Assembly (NCBI GenBank): GCA_017548445.1
Contig: JAFYZZ010000083.1
Location: forward strand, 52,825 to 116,824
Direction: 5' to 3'
DNA length: 64,000 nucleotides
From: Bacteroidales bacterium
Lineage (GTDB): Bacteria; Bacteroidota; Bacteroidia; Bacteroidales; UBA932
In this document: in pieces, positions 18,497 through 27,446 of the stretch
Position numbering within the stretch: the first letter of the stretch is position 1
Layout of the letters: every line of letters starts with the position of its first letter
Made by a program: the position numbers and the translations under genes
The notes under the pieces: generated by a model
Told to the model about the DNA's origin: nothing
The model's database searches: none
What the model saw: the letters and a program-made list of their open reading frames with translations, nothing else

Positions 18497-19078
18497 ATGT
18501 TTTCGCTTATCGACCTCCCCTATACCCCCGATGCGCTGGAGCCCGTGATCAGCGCCAGGACGCTCAGTTTCCATCACGGGAAGCATCTGCAGGGGTATGT
18601 GAATAACTTGAACGCGCTGCTGCCGGGGAGCCCGTTCGAGGGCCTGCCGCTGGAGGAGATCGTCCGCCGTGCGGACGGCGCGGTGTTCAACAACGCCGGG
18701 CAGATCCTGAACCATAACCTGTATTTCACGCAGTTCCACAAGCCGGCGGAACGGCAGACCCCGCAAGGCCCCCTCGCCGCTCAGATTGAGAAACAGTTCG
18801 GCTCCTTCGAAACATTCCAGACAGAGTTCGTCGCCAAGGGAGTGAGCCTCTTCGGGAGCGGTTGGGTATGGCTGTCCACCCGTCCTGATAAAACATTGGA
18901 AATCACCCAGGAGTCCGGCGCCGGCAACCCGGTCACGAAGGGCCTGAAGCCCCTGCTGACCTTTGACGTTTGGGAGCACGCCTACTACCTGGACTGGCAA
19001 AACCGCCGCCCGGATCATCTCAAGGCCCTCTGGCCCCTGGTCGACTGGGCGGTCGTTGAAAAACGCTACGAAGAATAA
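18497..19078 (+). CDS. sodB: Fe/Mn superoxide dismutase
   Basis: A 193-residue protein of standard length. All four metal ligands are in place: the His in SFHHGKHLQGY, the His in QILNHNLYFTQF, and the Asp and His in FDVWEHAYYLDWQNRRPDH. It converts superoxide to peroxide and oxygen in the cytoplasm. Fe versus Mn (or cambialistic) use cannot be told safely. manC starts one base after its stop, so it may be co-transcribed with the GDP-mannose genes, an unusual neighbour set. The promoter-like element at 18463 would serve the group. Confidence 0.95.
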   Translation: MFSLIDLPYTPDALEPVISARTLSFHHGKHLQGYVNNLNALLPGSPFEGLPLEEIVRRADGAVFNNAGQILNHNLYFTQFHKPAERQTPQGPLAAQIEKQFGSFETFQTEFVAKGVSLFGSGWVWLSTRPDKTLEITQESGAGNPVTKGLKPLLTFDVWEHAYYLDWQNRRPDHLKALWPLVDWAVVEKRYEE

Positions 19079-19079
19079 A

Positions 19080-20390
19080 ATGCATATCATCCTTCTTTCC
19101 GGCGGCTCGGGCAAGCGCCTGTGGCCCTTGTCCAACGAGGTCCGCTCAAAGCAGTTCATCCCCATCTTCAAGCGGGAGGACGGGTCGTACGAGTCGATGG
19201 TGCAGCGGGTGTTCCGCCAGCTGAAGGCGGTGGACCCGGACGCGAGCGTTACCATCGCGACCTCGAAGAGCCAGGTGTCTGCCATTCACAACCAGCTGGG
19301 CGACGCGGTGGGCGTGAGCATCGAGCCCTGCCGCCGCGACACCTTCCCGGCCATCGCCCTGTCGGCGGTCTATCTGCACGACGTGCAGGGAGTCGGAGAG
19401 GATGAGGCGGTGGTGGTCTGCCCGGTGGACCCGTATGTCAACGACGACTACTTCGAGGCGCTGCGGCGCCTGTCCGACCTCGCGCAGGCAGACACGGCGG
19501 ACCTCTTGCTGATGGGCATCGAACCCACCTACCCGAGCGAGAAATACGGCTACATCATCCCGCGCACCCAGGCGGAAGTCAGCCCGGTGGAGACTTTCAA
19601 GGAGAAACCGTCGGAGGCCGTGGCGATGAAGTATATCGAGCAGGGAGCCCTGTGGAACGGGGGTGTGTTCGCCTTCAAACTGAGCTATGTCCTGAAGCGG
19701 GCGCACGAACTCATCGATTTCACGGGTTATGAAGACTTGTTCGGTAAGTATGCCACTTTGACGAAGATCAGTTTCGACTATGCGGTGGTGGAGCACGAAC
19801 GCGACATCGCCGTGATGCGTTTCGCCGGGATGTGGAAGGACCTCGGCACCTGGAACACCCTCACCGAAGCGATGTCCGAGCCCGCGATGGGCAATGCCAT
19901 CCTGGGCGAGGGCTGCGAGGGGGTGAACATTATCAACGAGCTGAACATTCCCGTGCTGTGTATGGGCCTGAAAGACGTCATTGTGGCGGCGGCGCCGGAC
20001 GGAATCCTGGTCACGGATAAGGAGGCCTCCGCCCACATCAAGCCTTACGTGGACGGCATCGAGCAGCGGGTTATGTTTGCCCAGAAGTCCTGGGGTAGCT
20101 ATCAGGTGTTGGACGTGCAGCCGGAAGGAATGACGGTCAAGGTGACCCTGAAGCCGGGGCAGCGGATGAGCTATCACCGGCACGCGGAGCGCGATGAGGT
20201 GTGGACGGTGGTATCCGGGGAGGGGGAAACGCTGATCGACGGGATGACACAGATGGTGCGCCCAGGCGACGTGGTCACCATCCTCGCGGGTTGCAAGCAC
20301 CGTGTTCGGGCGTTGAGCGAGCTGACCATCATCGAGGTGCAGCTTGGGCGCAACATCAGCGTACACGACAAGAAGAAGTTTGCTGAATGA
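19080..20390 (+). CDS. manC: Mannose-1-phosphate guanylyltransferase with C-terminal cupin (type II PMI/GMP, ManC)
   Basis: A 436-residue enzyme from ATG 19080. The N-terminal nucleotidyltransferase motif LLSGGSGKRLWPLSNEVRSK and the EKYGYI/KEKPSEAV segments bind GTP and mannose-1-P. The C-terminal domain (SWGSYQVLDV, LKPGQRMSYHRHAERDEVWT, HRV) is the type II phosphomannose isomerase cupin. It can make GDP-mannose from Man-1-P and possibly isomerise Fru-6-P. Its end overlaps manA by 4 bases (ATGA). GDP-mannose feeds surface polysaccharide and GDP-fucose synthesis. Phosphomannomutase is not in the window. Confidence 0.93.
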   Translation: MHIILLSGGSGKRLWPLSNEVRSKQFIPIFKREDGSYESMVQRVFRQLKAVDPDASVTIATSKSQVSAIHNQLGDAVGVSIEPCRRDTFPAIALSAVYLHDVQGVGEDEAVVVCPVDPYVNDDYFEALRRLSDLAQADTADLLLMGIEPTYPSEKYGYIIPRTQAEVSPVETFKEKPSEAVAMKYIEQGALWNGGVFAFKLSYVLKRAHELIDFTGYEDLFGKYATLTKISFDYAVVEHERDIAVMRFAGMWKDLGTWNTLTEAMSEPAMGNAILGEGCEGVNIINELNIPVLCMGLKDVIVAAAPDGILVTDKEASAHIKPYVDGIEQRVMFAQKSWGSYQVLDVQPEGMTVKVTLKPGQRMSYHRHAERDEVWTVVSGEGETLIDGMTQMVRPGDVVTILAGCKHRVRALSELTIIEVQLGRNISVHDKKKFAE

Positions 20391-21355
20391 GAACCTTCCT
20401 GCTGAAGCCTGCGGGCAAGGACTATATCTGGGGCGGTTCGCGTCTTAAGGAGCATTTCCATAAGGAGATATTCCATACGCCGCTGGCCGAGACCTGGGAG
20501 TGCTCCGTACATCCGGACGGTTTTTCGTATGCCGTGACCGGCGAGATGCCCGGCCATTCATTGCCGGAGGTGCTCGCCGCGCATCCGGAATACCTGGGAA
20601 CTTCGCCTTCCGTACAGGGTGGCGGGCTGCATATCCTCGTGAAACTGATCGACGCGCGGGAGAACCTCTCCGTACAGGTGCATCCGGACGACGCCTATGC
20701 ATTCGCGAACGAGGGCGGCCAGGAGGGCAAGACGGAAATGTGGTACGTGTTGGAGGCGGAGCCGGGGGCGCAGCTGGTGTTCGGCCTGAACCGGATGATG
20801 ACGCCGGAAAGCCTTCGTGCCAGCCTGGAGAAGGGGACCGTGGAGTCCTGCCTGCACTGGGTGCCCGTGCGGAAGAACGATGTCTTTTTCATCCCTGCAG
20901 GGACCATCCACGCCATCGGCAAGGGGGTACTGGTGGCCGAGATCCAGCAGAGCTCGAACCTGACCTACCGCCTGTATGATTATGGCCGGTTGGGCCGGGA
21001 CGGACGGCCGCGAGCCCTTCACGTAGACAAGGCGCTCGCCGTGGCCGACCTGAGCGGAGCGCAGAACCCGCGCCAACCGATGCGCGTGCTTCGCTATCGG
21101 CGGGGTTTCGCCGAGGAGTCGCTCTGCAAGAGCCCGTTCTTCGAGGTGGACCGCTGCCTGCTGAACGGCGAAGGCGTGGTGTTGGCGCCGCTGCCCGAAT
21201 CATATCGGGTATTGCTGTGCCTGGAAGGCGCCGGCTGCCTGTATGAGGGGGACGACCCCCTGCATTTCCATAAGGGCGACACGCTGTTCATCCCCGCCAC
21301 CGCCACGGAACTGGAGATTTCCGGCGGTGCGGAGTTCCTGCTGGTGAGGGGTTGA
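20387..21355 (+). CDS. manA: Mannose-6-phosphate isomerase, class I (ManA)
   Basis: A 322-residue cupin-type isomerase. Zinc-site motifs are present: LSVQVHPDDAYA with its His, KTEMWYVLEAEPGAQL with its Glu, and FFIPAGTIHAIGKGVLVAEI with the second His. It interconverts fructose-6-P and mannose-6-P. The start overlaps the manC stop as ATGA, so the two are translationally coupled. The presence of both a class I enzyme and a type II cupin in ManC gives two possible isomerase activities in one operon. It runs into xerD convergently with only 3 bases between, and no terminator hairpin is seen there. Confidence 0.92.
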   Translation: MRTFLLKPAGKDYIWGGSRLKEHFHKEIFHTPLAETWECSVHPDGFSYAVTGEMPGHSLPEVLAAHPEYLGTSPSVQGGGLHILVKLIDARENLSVQVHPDDAYAFANEGGQEGKTEMWYVLEAEPGAQLVFGLNRMMTPESLRASLEKGTVESCLHWVPVRKNDVFFIPAGTIHAIGKGVLVAEIQQSSNLTYRLYDYGRLGRDGRPRALHVDKALAVADLSGAQNPRQPMRVLRYRRGFAEESLCKSPFFEVDRCLLNGEGVVLAPLPESYRVLLCLEGAGCLYEGDDPLHFHKGDTLFIPATATELEISGGAEFLLVRG

Positions 21356-21358
21356 TCC

Positions 21359-22237
21359 TCAGCCTTTCCGGCGGGGATGGTGCGAGAGGACTTCCGCCTG
21401 CCAGGTGGCGGTGTCGATGTGGGTGTAGATTTCCGTGGTAAGGATGGATTCGTGCCCCAGCATTTCCTGGACCACGCGCAGGTCTGCGCCGTTCTCGATC
21501 AGGTGCGTGGCGAATGAGTGACGGAAGGTGTGTGGGGAGATGTCTTTGTTCACGCCTGCGAGGAGCGCCTGTTTCCTGACCAGATTGAAGATGGCCACCC
21601 GGCTGAGCGGGCGGCCGTTTTTGTTTAGGAAAGCGACGTCGTCGAAGGCGGGCTCCGCGGCTTGCGGACGCGCATCAAGATAGTTCGCGAAGGCCTCTGC
21701 CGCCATTTCGCCCAATGGGACGAGACGCTCCTTGTTGCCTTTTCCCACCACGCGCACGAAGCCTTCTTTCCGGTAGACGTGTGAGATCAGCAGCCCGCAG
21801 GCTTCCGACACGCGCAGCCCGCAGCCGTAGAGGATCTCCAGGATGGCGCGGTCACGCAGGGCCGTCCAGTCGCCGCCGGCGGTGTTAACCGAATCCAGAA
21901 TGGCCGTCACTTCCTCTACTGATAATACCTCCGGGAGATAACGTCCCAGTTTTGGCGCCTCGATCAGCTCGCAAGGGTTGTCGGGGCGCTCTCCTTCCAG
22001 GACCAGCCAGTCGAAGAAGGAACGGAGCGAACTCAGCAGGCGGGCCTGGCTGCGCTTGGAGACCGTCAGCGAGGCCAGATAACGCTCCACGTCGCCGGAG
22101 CGGACAGCGCGGGGCTCCAGTTCCGCCGCTGTAAGGAACTCCTCCACGTCCCGTCCGTAGGCCGCCACCGTGTTCGGCGACAGGCCGCGCTCCATCCGGA
22201 GATAGTAGCGGTAGTCGCGGAGGATGCGGTCCATCAT
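21359..22237 (-). CDS. xerD: Site-specific tyrosine recombinase XerD
   Basis: A 292-residue recombinase of normal Xer length. The N-terminal SAM-like core-binding domain ([18 protein letters not shown]) is followed by the catalytic domain: the Arg in [13 protein letters not shown], the Lys in [38 protein letters not shown] with the nucleophilic Tyr. It resolves chromosome dimers at dif with XerC. It could be the XerC paralogue instead, but sequence style favours XerD. The start overlaps the tdk stop by 4 bases. It is a housekeeping form, with no integron or phage signs nearby. Confidence 0.88.
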   Translation of the reverse strand: MMDRILRDYRYYLRMERGLSPNTVAAYGRDVEEFLTAAELEPRAVRSGDVERYLASLTVSKRSQARLLSSLRSFFDWLVLEGERPDNPCELIEAPKLGRYLPEVLSVEEVTAILDSVNTAGGDWTALRDRAILEILYGCGLRVSEACGLLISHVYRKEGFVRVVGKGNKERLVPLGEMAAEAFANYLDARPQAAEPAFDDVAFLNKNGRPLSRVAIFNLVRKQALLAGVNKDISPHTFRHSFATHLIENGADLRVVQEMLGHESILTTEIYTHIDTATWQAEVLSHHPRRKG

Positions 22238-22809
22238 TCCGTCTCCGCGGCCCGGGCCTTATTGTAGCAATCGCGGCAGAGGGGCTCGTAGATATCCTTC
22301 TCGCCCAGCACCACGAGGTCGCGGCTCTTGCTGAGGCGGTGGGAGTGGTTGGCGAGGTTGCCGCATTTCACGCAGATGGCGTGCACCTTCTGCACGTCCT
22401 CGGCCACGGCCATCAGCTGCGGCATCGGGCCGAAGGGTTTCCCGAGGTAGTCCGTGTCCAGCCCGGCCACGATCACGCGCACGCCCCGGTTGGCCAACTG
22501 CTGGCACACGTCCACCAGGCTCGCGTCGAAGAACTGCGCCTCGTCGATGCCCACGACCTCCACGTCCGGGCCGATTTTCAGCATCTCGGCCGGGTCTGCG
22601 ATAGGGTAGGAGGTGATCTTGTGGAAATCGTGCGAGACCACCTCGACGTCGGAGTAACGGTTGTCCACGGCGGGCTTGAAAATGGCGATGACCTGGTTGG
22701 CGAACTGCGCGCGCTTCAGGCGGCGGATGAGCTCTTCGGTCTTGCCGGAGAACATCGAGCCGCATACGACCTCGATGCAGCCTGATTTTTTATGATTCTC
22801 GGAAAACAT
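22234..22809 (-). CDS. tdk: Thymidine kinase (type II)
   Basis: A 191-residue enzyme. Walker A is [29 protein letters not shown] is the Walker B/catalytic region, and the C-terminal zinc ribbon shows [13 protein letters not shown] and [10 protein letters not shown]. It phosphorylates thymidine with ATP for DNA precursor salvage, which fits with the nucleic-acid-scavenging genes further along the window. It is expressed leftwards with xerD from a promoter-like element at 22836-22843 that faces the rsmI promoter. Confidence 0.95.
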   Translation of the reverse strand: MFSENHKKSGCIEVVCGSMFSGKTEELIRRLKRAQFANQVIAIFKPAVDNRYSDVEVVSHDFHKITSYPIADPAEMLKIGPDVEVVGIDEAQFFDASLVDVCQQLANRGVRVIVAGLDTDYLGKPFGPMPQLMAVAEDVQKVHAICVKCGNLANHSHRLSKSRDLVVLGEKDIYEPLCRDCYNKARAAETE

Positions 22810-22813
22810 TGCT

Positions 22814-22821
22814 TAAATTTG
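22814..22821 (+). promoter_or_regulatory. -7 element TAAATTTG for rsmI
   Basis: TAAATTTG fits TAnnTTTG and would start rightward transcription about 35 to 40 bases before the rsmI ATG at 22865. No perfect TTTG -33 is seen. Confidence 0.5.
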
Positions 22822-22835
22822 TGGTTGCTGTCCTA

Positions 22836-22843
22836 CAAAGATA
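22836..22843 (-). promoter_or_regulatory. -7 element TATCTTTG for tdk-xerD
   Basis: On the - strand this reads TATCTTTG, a full TAnnTTTG match, 26 bases before the tdk start. The opposite-strand rsmI element lies 14 bases further left, so the two start points almost coincide and the promoters must share DNA. Confidence 0.6.
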
Positions 22844-22864
22844 GCAATTAATTGCCGGAAGAAG

Positions 22865-23599
22865 ATGGGCGCCGCAGGAAAATTGTACATCGTCCCGACC
22901 CCGGTCGGGAACCTCGAGGATATGAGCTTCAGGGCCGTGAGGGTGCTGAAGGAGGCCGACCTCATCCTGGCCGAAGACACCCGCACGAGCGCCGTCCTGA
23001 TGCAGCATTTTGACATTCACGGCAAGTTGCTTTCCCACCATAAATTCAACGAGCATCAGACCGTGCAGATGATCCGCGACCGCATCCTCGCCGGGGCGTC
23101 GGTGGCGCTGGTCAGCGACGCCGGCACGCCCGGCATCTCCGACCCGGGTTTCCTGCTGGCGCGCACCTGCGCTGCGGAAGGCATCGAGGTCCAGACGCTT
23201 CCGGGCGCCACGGCCTGCATTCCGGCCATCGTCTCGTCCGGCCTTCCCTGCGACCGTTTCTGCTTCGAGGGCTTCCTGCCTATGAAAAAGGGTCGGAAGA
23301 CACGGCTGTCAGAGTTGGCCGCCGAGCCGCGGACGATGGTCTTCTACGAGTCTCCCCGGCGTCTGGTGGGGACGCTGGAAGACTTCGCCGAGGCGTTCGG
23401 CGCGGATCGTCCGTGCTCCGTGGCGCGGGAGATATCCAAAGTGCACGAAGAGCACGTCCGCGGCACGTTGGGCGAGGTGCTGGAGCATTTCCGGGCGGTG
23501 GAGCCCAAGGGCGAGATCGTCGTGGTGGTGGGCGGCCTGCGGGACGACGGGCCCCGTGAACACCGCAATAAATACAAGGACCCGCCCGACGATGCCTGA
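22865..23599 (+). CDS. rsmI: 16S rRNA (cytidine1402-2'-O)-methyltransferase RsmI
   Basis: A 244-residue SAM-dependent tetrapyrrole-methylase-fold enzyme. KLYIVPTPVGNLEDMSFRAV, ILAEDTRTSAVLMQHF, VALVSDAGTPGISDPGF and TMVFYESPRRL are the conserved RsmI blocks. It methylates C1402 in the ribosomal P site together with RsmH. Length is slightly below the E. coli enzyme, lacking part of the C-terminal domain. The ComEA-like gene follows after 36 bases. Confidence 0.93.
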   Translation: MGAAGKLYIVPTPVGNLEDMSFRAVRVLKEADLILAEDTRTSAVLMQHFDIHGKLLSHHKFNEHQTVQMIRDRILAGASVALVSDAGTPGISDPGFLLARTCAAEGIEVQTLPGATACIPAIVSSGLPCDRFCFEGFLPMKKGRKTRLSELAAEPRTMVFYESPRRLVGTLEDFAEAFGADRPCSVAREISKVHEEHVRGTLGEVLEHFRAVEPKGEIVVVVGGLRDDGPREHRNKYKDPPDDA

Positions 23600-23635
23600 T
23601 TCCTGTTAAACACTTGAACTTCAATCATTCTGACT

Positions 23636-24472
23636 ATGAAAAACTCTTCCGCTTCTTTCAAGGTGGGCGCCATCGCCCTCGCTTTCCTCATCATCGGCTA
23701 CCAGGCCGCCCTAGTCGTCAGCCGCGCTTCCCGCCTCCGCATCGAGGCCAATCGCGACCGGCCGGATACGGTGTATATTGTCTCCGGCGAGCTCCCGATC
23801 GCCCATTCGGAGACCCTGCGGCGGAATGCGCCGCATTCGGAGTATGTGCAGGCGTACCGGCGGCAGACCCGCCGGGTGGAGAGCTTCCGCTTCAATCCGA
23901 ACACCGTCTCGGTCGAAGACCTCATCCGCCTGGGATTCAGCGAGAAACAGGCGCAGGCCATCGACAATTACCGCCAGAAAGGGGGCCGCTTCCGCCGGAA
24001 GTCGGACTTCGCGAAATCCTTCGTGGTCGCCGACTCCGTGTACCGGCGGCTGGAGCCCTACATTAACATCCCCCGTCTGGACCTGAACGCCGCCGACTCG
24101 GCCGCGCTGGACGCCCTGCCCGGCATCGGGCCGTACTACGCCGCCAGGATTGTCAGTTACCGCGCCGAACTGGGCGGGTATTCCTATCCCGAGCAGCTGA
24201 TGGACATCTACCGCTTCGACCGGGAGAAATACGACGGGCTGAAGGATCTCGTTTTCTGCTCGCATCCCACGCCTTTCGGGCTGTGGTCCCTGCCGGCCGA
24301 TTCGTTGCGCTGGCACCCCTACATCCGTTCCTGGCAGGCGGCCCGGTCCATCGTCCTGTTCCGCGACAACACCCCGCGCGAAGACTGGACCGTCGAAGCG
24401 CTTGGCGCGGCGGGCATCCTGCCGGAGGAGGACGCCCGCCGCCTTGCCCGCTGCGTCATAGCAGCGCCGTAA
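23636..24472 (+). CDS. Membrane-anchored helix-hairpin-helix (ComEA-like) protein
   Basis: A 278-residue protein with one N-terminal membrane segment (VGAIALAFLIIGYQAALVV) and at least two helix-hairpin-helix units: FNPNTVSVEDLIRLGFSEKQ and LDLNAADSAALDALPGIGPY, the second a clear ComEA-type DNA-binding motif. The C-terminal part adds a third weaker HhH-like region. ComEA binds incoming double-stranded DNA during uptake. Bacteroidetes proteins of this kind are widespread and largely unstudied. A DNA-uptake role is consistent with, but not shown by, the nuclease/TonB cluster 6 kb downstream. Confidence 0.75.
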   Translation: MKNSSASFKVGAIALAFLIIGYQAALVVSRASRLRIEANRDRPDTVYIVSGELPIAHSETLRRNAPHSEYVQAYRRQTRRVESFRFNPNTVSVEDLIRLGFSEKQAQAIDNYRQKGGRFRRKSDFAKSFVVADSVYRRLEPYINIPRLDLNAADSAALDALPGIGPYYAARIVSYRAELGGYSYPEQLMDIYRFDREKYDGLKDLVFCSHPTPFGLWSLPADSLRWHPYIRSWQAARSIVLFRDNTPREDWTVEALGAAGILPEEDARRLARCVIAAP

Positions 24473-24483
24473 AAGGTTAAAAA

Positions 24484-24957
24484 TCAGTCCTCGGGGGTCG
24501 GCCGGGTGATGCGCTCGATGAGCGGCTTGACGGGTTCGTAGTCATAGCCGCGGGAGAGGGCGAAACGGATGAGTTTCAAGCGGCCCTGGGGGTCGTCGGC
24601 AAGGGCCTTCCACTTGGTTTCCAGGACTTTCTCCAGCCGGGCCGAGGCGCAGTCCGGATCGATTTCTCCCAGCGCTTCGGCGATGACTTCGCGTGGAATC
24701 TGCCGGGCGAGCAGGGCTGAGCGGATTTTCACGGGGCCCCAGCCCGAAAGCCCGGACTTCTCCCGGGCGAAGGCCGCGGCGTAGCGGCGGTCGTCCACGA
24801 AGCCCTCGCTCACGAGGGCGGACACGACCGCCTCCGCTCCCGCGGCGTCGAACTCCAGCCGCTGGAGCGCCTTGCGGCGGATGTCCGCGGTGCAGTATTC
24901 TCTCCGGGCGCACTGCGCGGACAGGAAATCGAAGACCTGTTTCTCCTTTTCTTCCAT
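24484..24957 (-). CDS. recX: Regulatory protein RecX
   Basis: A 157-residue protein made of RecX three-helix repeats: YCTADIRRKALQRL, AAAFAREKSGLSGWGPVKIR, RFALSRGYDYEPVKPLI. RecX inhibits RecA filament growth; recA itself lies 3.6 kb away at 28569. The gene is 2 bases behind the patatin/BamA gene on the same strand and converges on the ComEA-like gene with an 11-base gap. Confidence 0.85.
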   Translation of the reverse strand: MEEKEKQVFDFLSAQCARREYCTADIRRKALQRLEFDAAGAEAVVSALVSEGFVDDRRYAAAFAREKSGLSGWGPVKIRSALLARQIPREVIAEALGEIDPDCASARLEKVLETKWKALADDPQGRLKLIRFALSRGYDYEPVKPLIERITRPTPED

Positions 24958-24959
24958 CG

Positions 24960-27446
24960 TCAGAAATCGAATCCCAGCGAAATGTGCGCCCCCCAGTGGA
25001 AGGCGTTGGACCAGTGGACACCGAGGCGGATCGGCCCCACGATGGTGTCGTAGGCGGCTTCCGCCCCGAAGGCGAAGACGTCGGGCAGCGGGTTCTTCAA
25101 CAGGTCGAGGACTTCGTCGTCGGTAAGGATCACGCCGCCGAGGGCCGAGAAATAAAGGTTCCTGAGCGGGTTGAAGCGCAGTTCGGTCACGGCGTTGATG
25201 ACGAGGTCGCCCAGCATATAGACGTGGTCGAAGCCGAAGAAGGGCATCTGGTCTTCGACATAGCGTCCGGCCAGGCGCCCGCCGGCGAAGTTGGTATGGA
25301 TGAGGCCGTCGTGGGCTTTCTCGCCGAAGTGCGTGATGCCGCGCAGGCGGACGTCGGGCAGGAAAGTGGCCCCGGAGCCGACCGGAATGGCCGCCTTGAA
25401 GTCCAGCCGCGACGTCAGGACGGGCGTAAAGGCGGGCTGGCTGGGGCTGATGAAATCATAGTCCGCCCGGGCGTCGAGATAGATGCCCCGTTTTGGGAAA
25501 TAAGGCACGTCGAAGGTGTAGAGCCCGGTCTGCATATAGGTGCCGAAGTAATTGTCGCTCAGGGTGGCGCCGGCATCGGCCATCTGCTGGGCGAAAATCG
25601 TGTTCGGGTTGAGGCGGTAGCCTTTGTGGGTGAAACCGGCCCGCAGGTCGAGCCGGGTCCAGTTCATCCCGGAGATGTAGAAGTCTTCCCGGAGGGTCGA
25701 GTAGGCCACATCATATTTGAGTTCGTTGCTGCGGGTGCCCAGGTTGCCGCGGTAACGGGCGCCGGTGACGGTCAGGTTGAGGGTCGGCAGGTCCCTCAGG
25801 TCGAGGGCATAGTGCACGATACCCTTCGAATTCTGTCCGAGCCGGACGGTGAAGTCCAGCTTGGAACCGGCGAGCCGCCGCGTGCCCAGCCCGACTGCGA
25901 AGATCAGTGCGGCTCCCTCCTCGCTGTCGGCGCGCAGGCCCACGCCAAAGTGGTTCACCGGGGCAGGGTTGCAATGGAATACGAGCCGATAGGGTGCCTG
26001 GTTTCCATAGAGCGAGTAGGTCACGGACTCGAATGCGCCGGTGGCCAGCACGCGGCACATTGCCTCGTCGATGGTCTTCTTGTCCAGCGGCTGCCGGATA
26101 TCCAGCGCCGTCAGGCGGGCCAGACGTTGGGACTCCTTGTCGGTCACGCCCTCATAGGAGATGGCGGACAGCTGCACGGGCGTGCGGGAGATGTCCACCG
26201 CCGCGGGGAAGGGTTTCGGGGAGGAATCCGTGCCGGTTTTCTCGCGGATGGAGACCAGGGCGTCGTGCTGCTCCTCGGCGGCCCGGTAACCCCGGACAAG
26301 CATCGAGTCAATGGCTGTCGCGTTGAAACTCAACATATTGAATCCGCTCAAGTCCGGCTTGATAAAGGCGTCCGTCTTGCCCACGTTCTTGGTAAAGGAG
26401 TCCTTGCCCAGCATCGTGATGAACTGGCCGAGGATGTCGCCCAGGTTGTTGACCTCGAAGTAGTCCGGCTCGGCGTCCGAAAGCTCGATGCCGATCAGGT
26501 AGTCCGCCCCGACGGCCTTGGCGACGTCGGTGGGGAAATTGTTGCGCGTACCGCCGTCCACCAGAACCATCCGGCCGGTACGCACGGGATCGAACAGCCC
26601 GGGGATGGACATCGTGGAGCGCATCGCCGTCGTGATGGATCCGCTGCCCCAGTACTTGGCCCGCGAGCTGACCACGTCGCCCGCCACGCAGATGAAGGGG
26701 GTGGGGAGATCCCGGAAGGAGATGTCGTCCTGGTAGCCCACGGACATACTGGACAGCAGGTTGTTGACATTGAATCCGTAGGCATAGCCGGAGGGGAGGG
26801 AACTGACCAGCGAGGCGGGCGTCTGCGGGTCGGCGGGGAGCTGCTGCTGCAGCCGCATCCGCTCCCGGTTGCCGTGCATAGCGAAGTCCACCTGGGACGT
26901 GTCCCGCCTCGCCCGGGCACCGTGCCTTCCCGGCGTCGAGAAGGGAACGGTCAGGAGATAGGTTGCCTTGTCTTTCTTGGATTCAAAGGGAATGTACTTC
27001 GCCGGAATCCGGTCGGTGAGCATCGTGTTCCAGTCCTGGCTGCGGAAGAGTTGTTCCAGGTCGTCGGCGGTATAACCCATTGCATAGATGCCGCCCACAA
27101 GCCCGCCGATACTCGTCCCGCAGATGAAATCGACGGGGATGCCCAGTTCTTCGATGTATTTCAGCGCGCCCACTTCGGCCGCACCCTTGGCGCCGCCGCC
27201 GGACAGCACCAATCCTACCGTGGGCCGCTTCTGGGTGTTGCGCACCTCGTTGAGCCGCTGGCGGATCTGCCGGATGGCCTCGGCGTCGCCGCGCGGGTCG
27301 ACGCTGTCGGTGGACAGCCCGTTGGGGTAGGTCTGCGCCTTCAGCGGGAAAACGGTGGACAGGGCGACCGCTATAGCGAATGCTGCCCGGCGAGCATCCC
27401 GCAGGCGGCCAGGATGTCTTCGCCCCTGGAAGAACGGATAGTGCAT
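24960..27446 (-). CDS. Patatin-like phospholipase with C-terminal BamA-type barrel (PlpD-like)
   Basis: About 828 residues from ATG 27446; this start places the first 76 bases inside the rlmN 3' end, in another frame. A signal peptide follows a basic stretch (FAIAVALSTVFPLKAQ). The patatin domain is intact: GLVLSGGGAKGAAEVGALKY for the oxyanion loop, CGTSIGGLVGGIYAMGY with the nucleophilic Ser (GXSXG), and LVDGGTRNNFP with the catalytic Asp. A POTRA-like part (ISYEGVTDKESQRLARLTAL) precedes a roughly 330-residue surface-antigen beta barrel ending in LGFDF. It is expected to sit in the outer membrane and expose or release a lipase. Confidence 0.88.
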   Translation of the reverse strand: MHYPFFQGRRHPGRLRDARRAAFAIAVALSTVFPLKAQTYPNGLSTDSVDPRGDAEAIRQIRQRLNEVRNTQKRPTVGLVLSGGGAKGAAEVGALKYIEELGIPVDFICGTSIGGLVGGIYAMGYTADDLEQLFRSQDWNTMLTDRIPAKYIPFESKKDKATYLLTVPFSTPGRHGARARRDTSQVDFAMHGNRERMRLQQQLPADPQTPASLVSSLPSGYAYGFNVNNLLSSMSVGYQDDISFRDLPTPFICVAGDVVSSRAKYWGSGSITTAMRSTMSIPGLFDPVRTGRMVLVDGGTRNNFPTDVAKAVGADYLIGIELSDAEPDYFEVNNLGDILGQFITMLGKDSFTKNVGKTDAFIKPDLSGFNMLSFNATAIDSMLVRGYRAAEEQHDALVSIREKTGTDSSPKPFPAAVDISRTPVQLSAISYEGVTDKESQRLARLTALDIRQPLDKKTIDEAMCRVLATGAFESVTYSLYGNQAPYRLVFHCNPAPVNHFGVGLRADSEEGAALIFAVGLGTRRLAGSKLDFTVRLGQNSKGIVHYALDLRDLPTLNLTVTGARYRGNLGTRSNELKYDVAYSTLREDFYISGMNWTRLDLRAGFTHKGYRLNPNTIFAQQMADAGATLSDNYFGTYMQTGLYTFDVPYFPKRGIYLDARADYDFISPSQPAFTPVLTSRLDFKAAIPVGSGATFLPDVRLRGITHFGEKAHDGLIHTNFAGGRLAGRYVEDQMPFFGFDHVYMLGDLVINAVTELRFNPLRNLYFSALGGVILTDDEVLDLLKNPLPDVFAFGAEAAYDTIVGPIRLGVHWSNAFHWGAHISLGFDF

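Noticed and set aside
21359..22237. Tyrosine recombinase as sign of an integrated element
   Set aside because: Length, motifs and tdk linkage indicate housekeeping XerD; no att sites or phage genes nearby.
22785..22799. TTTTTTATGATTCT at the tdk start, also in the 46668 hairpin arm
   Set aside because: The match lies within tdk coding sequence (Asn-His-Lys-Lys-Ser) without the second arm; a chance AT-rich match.
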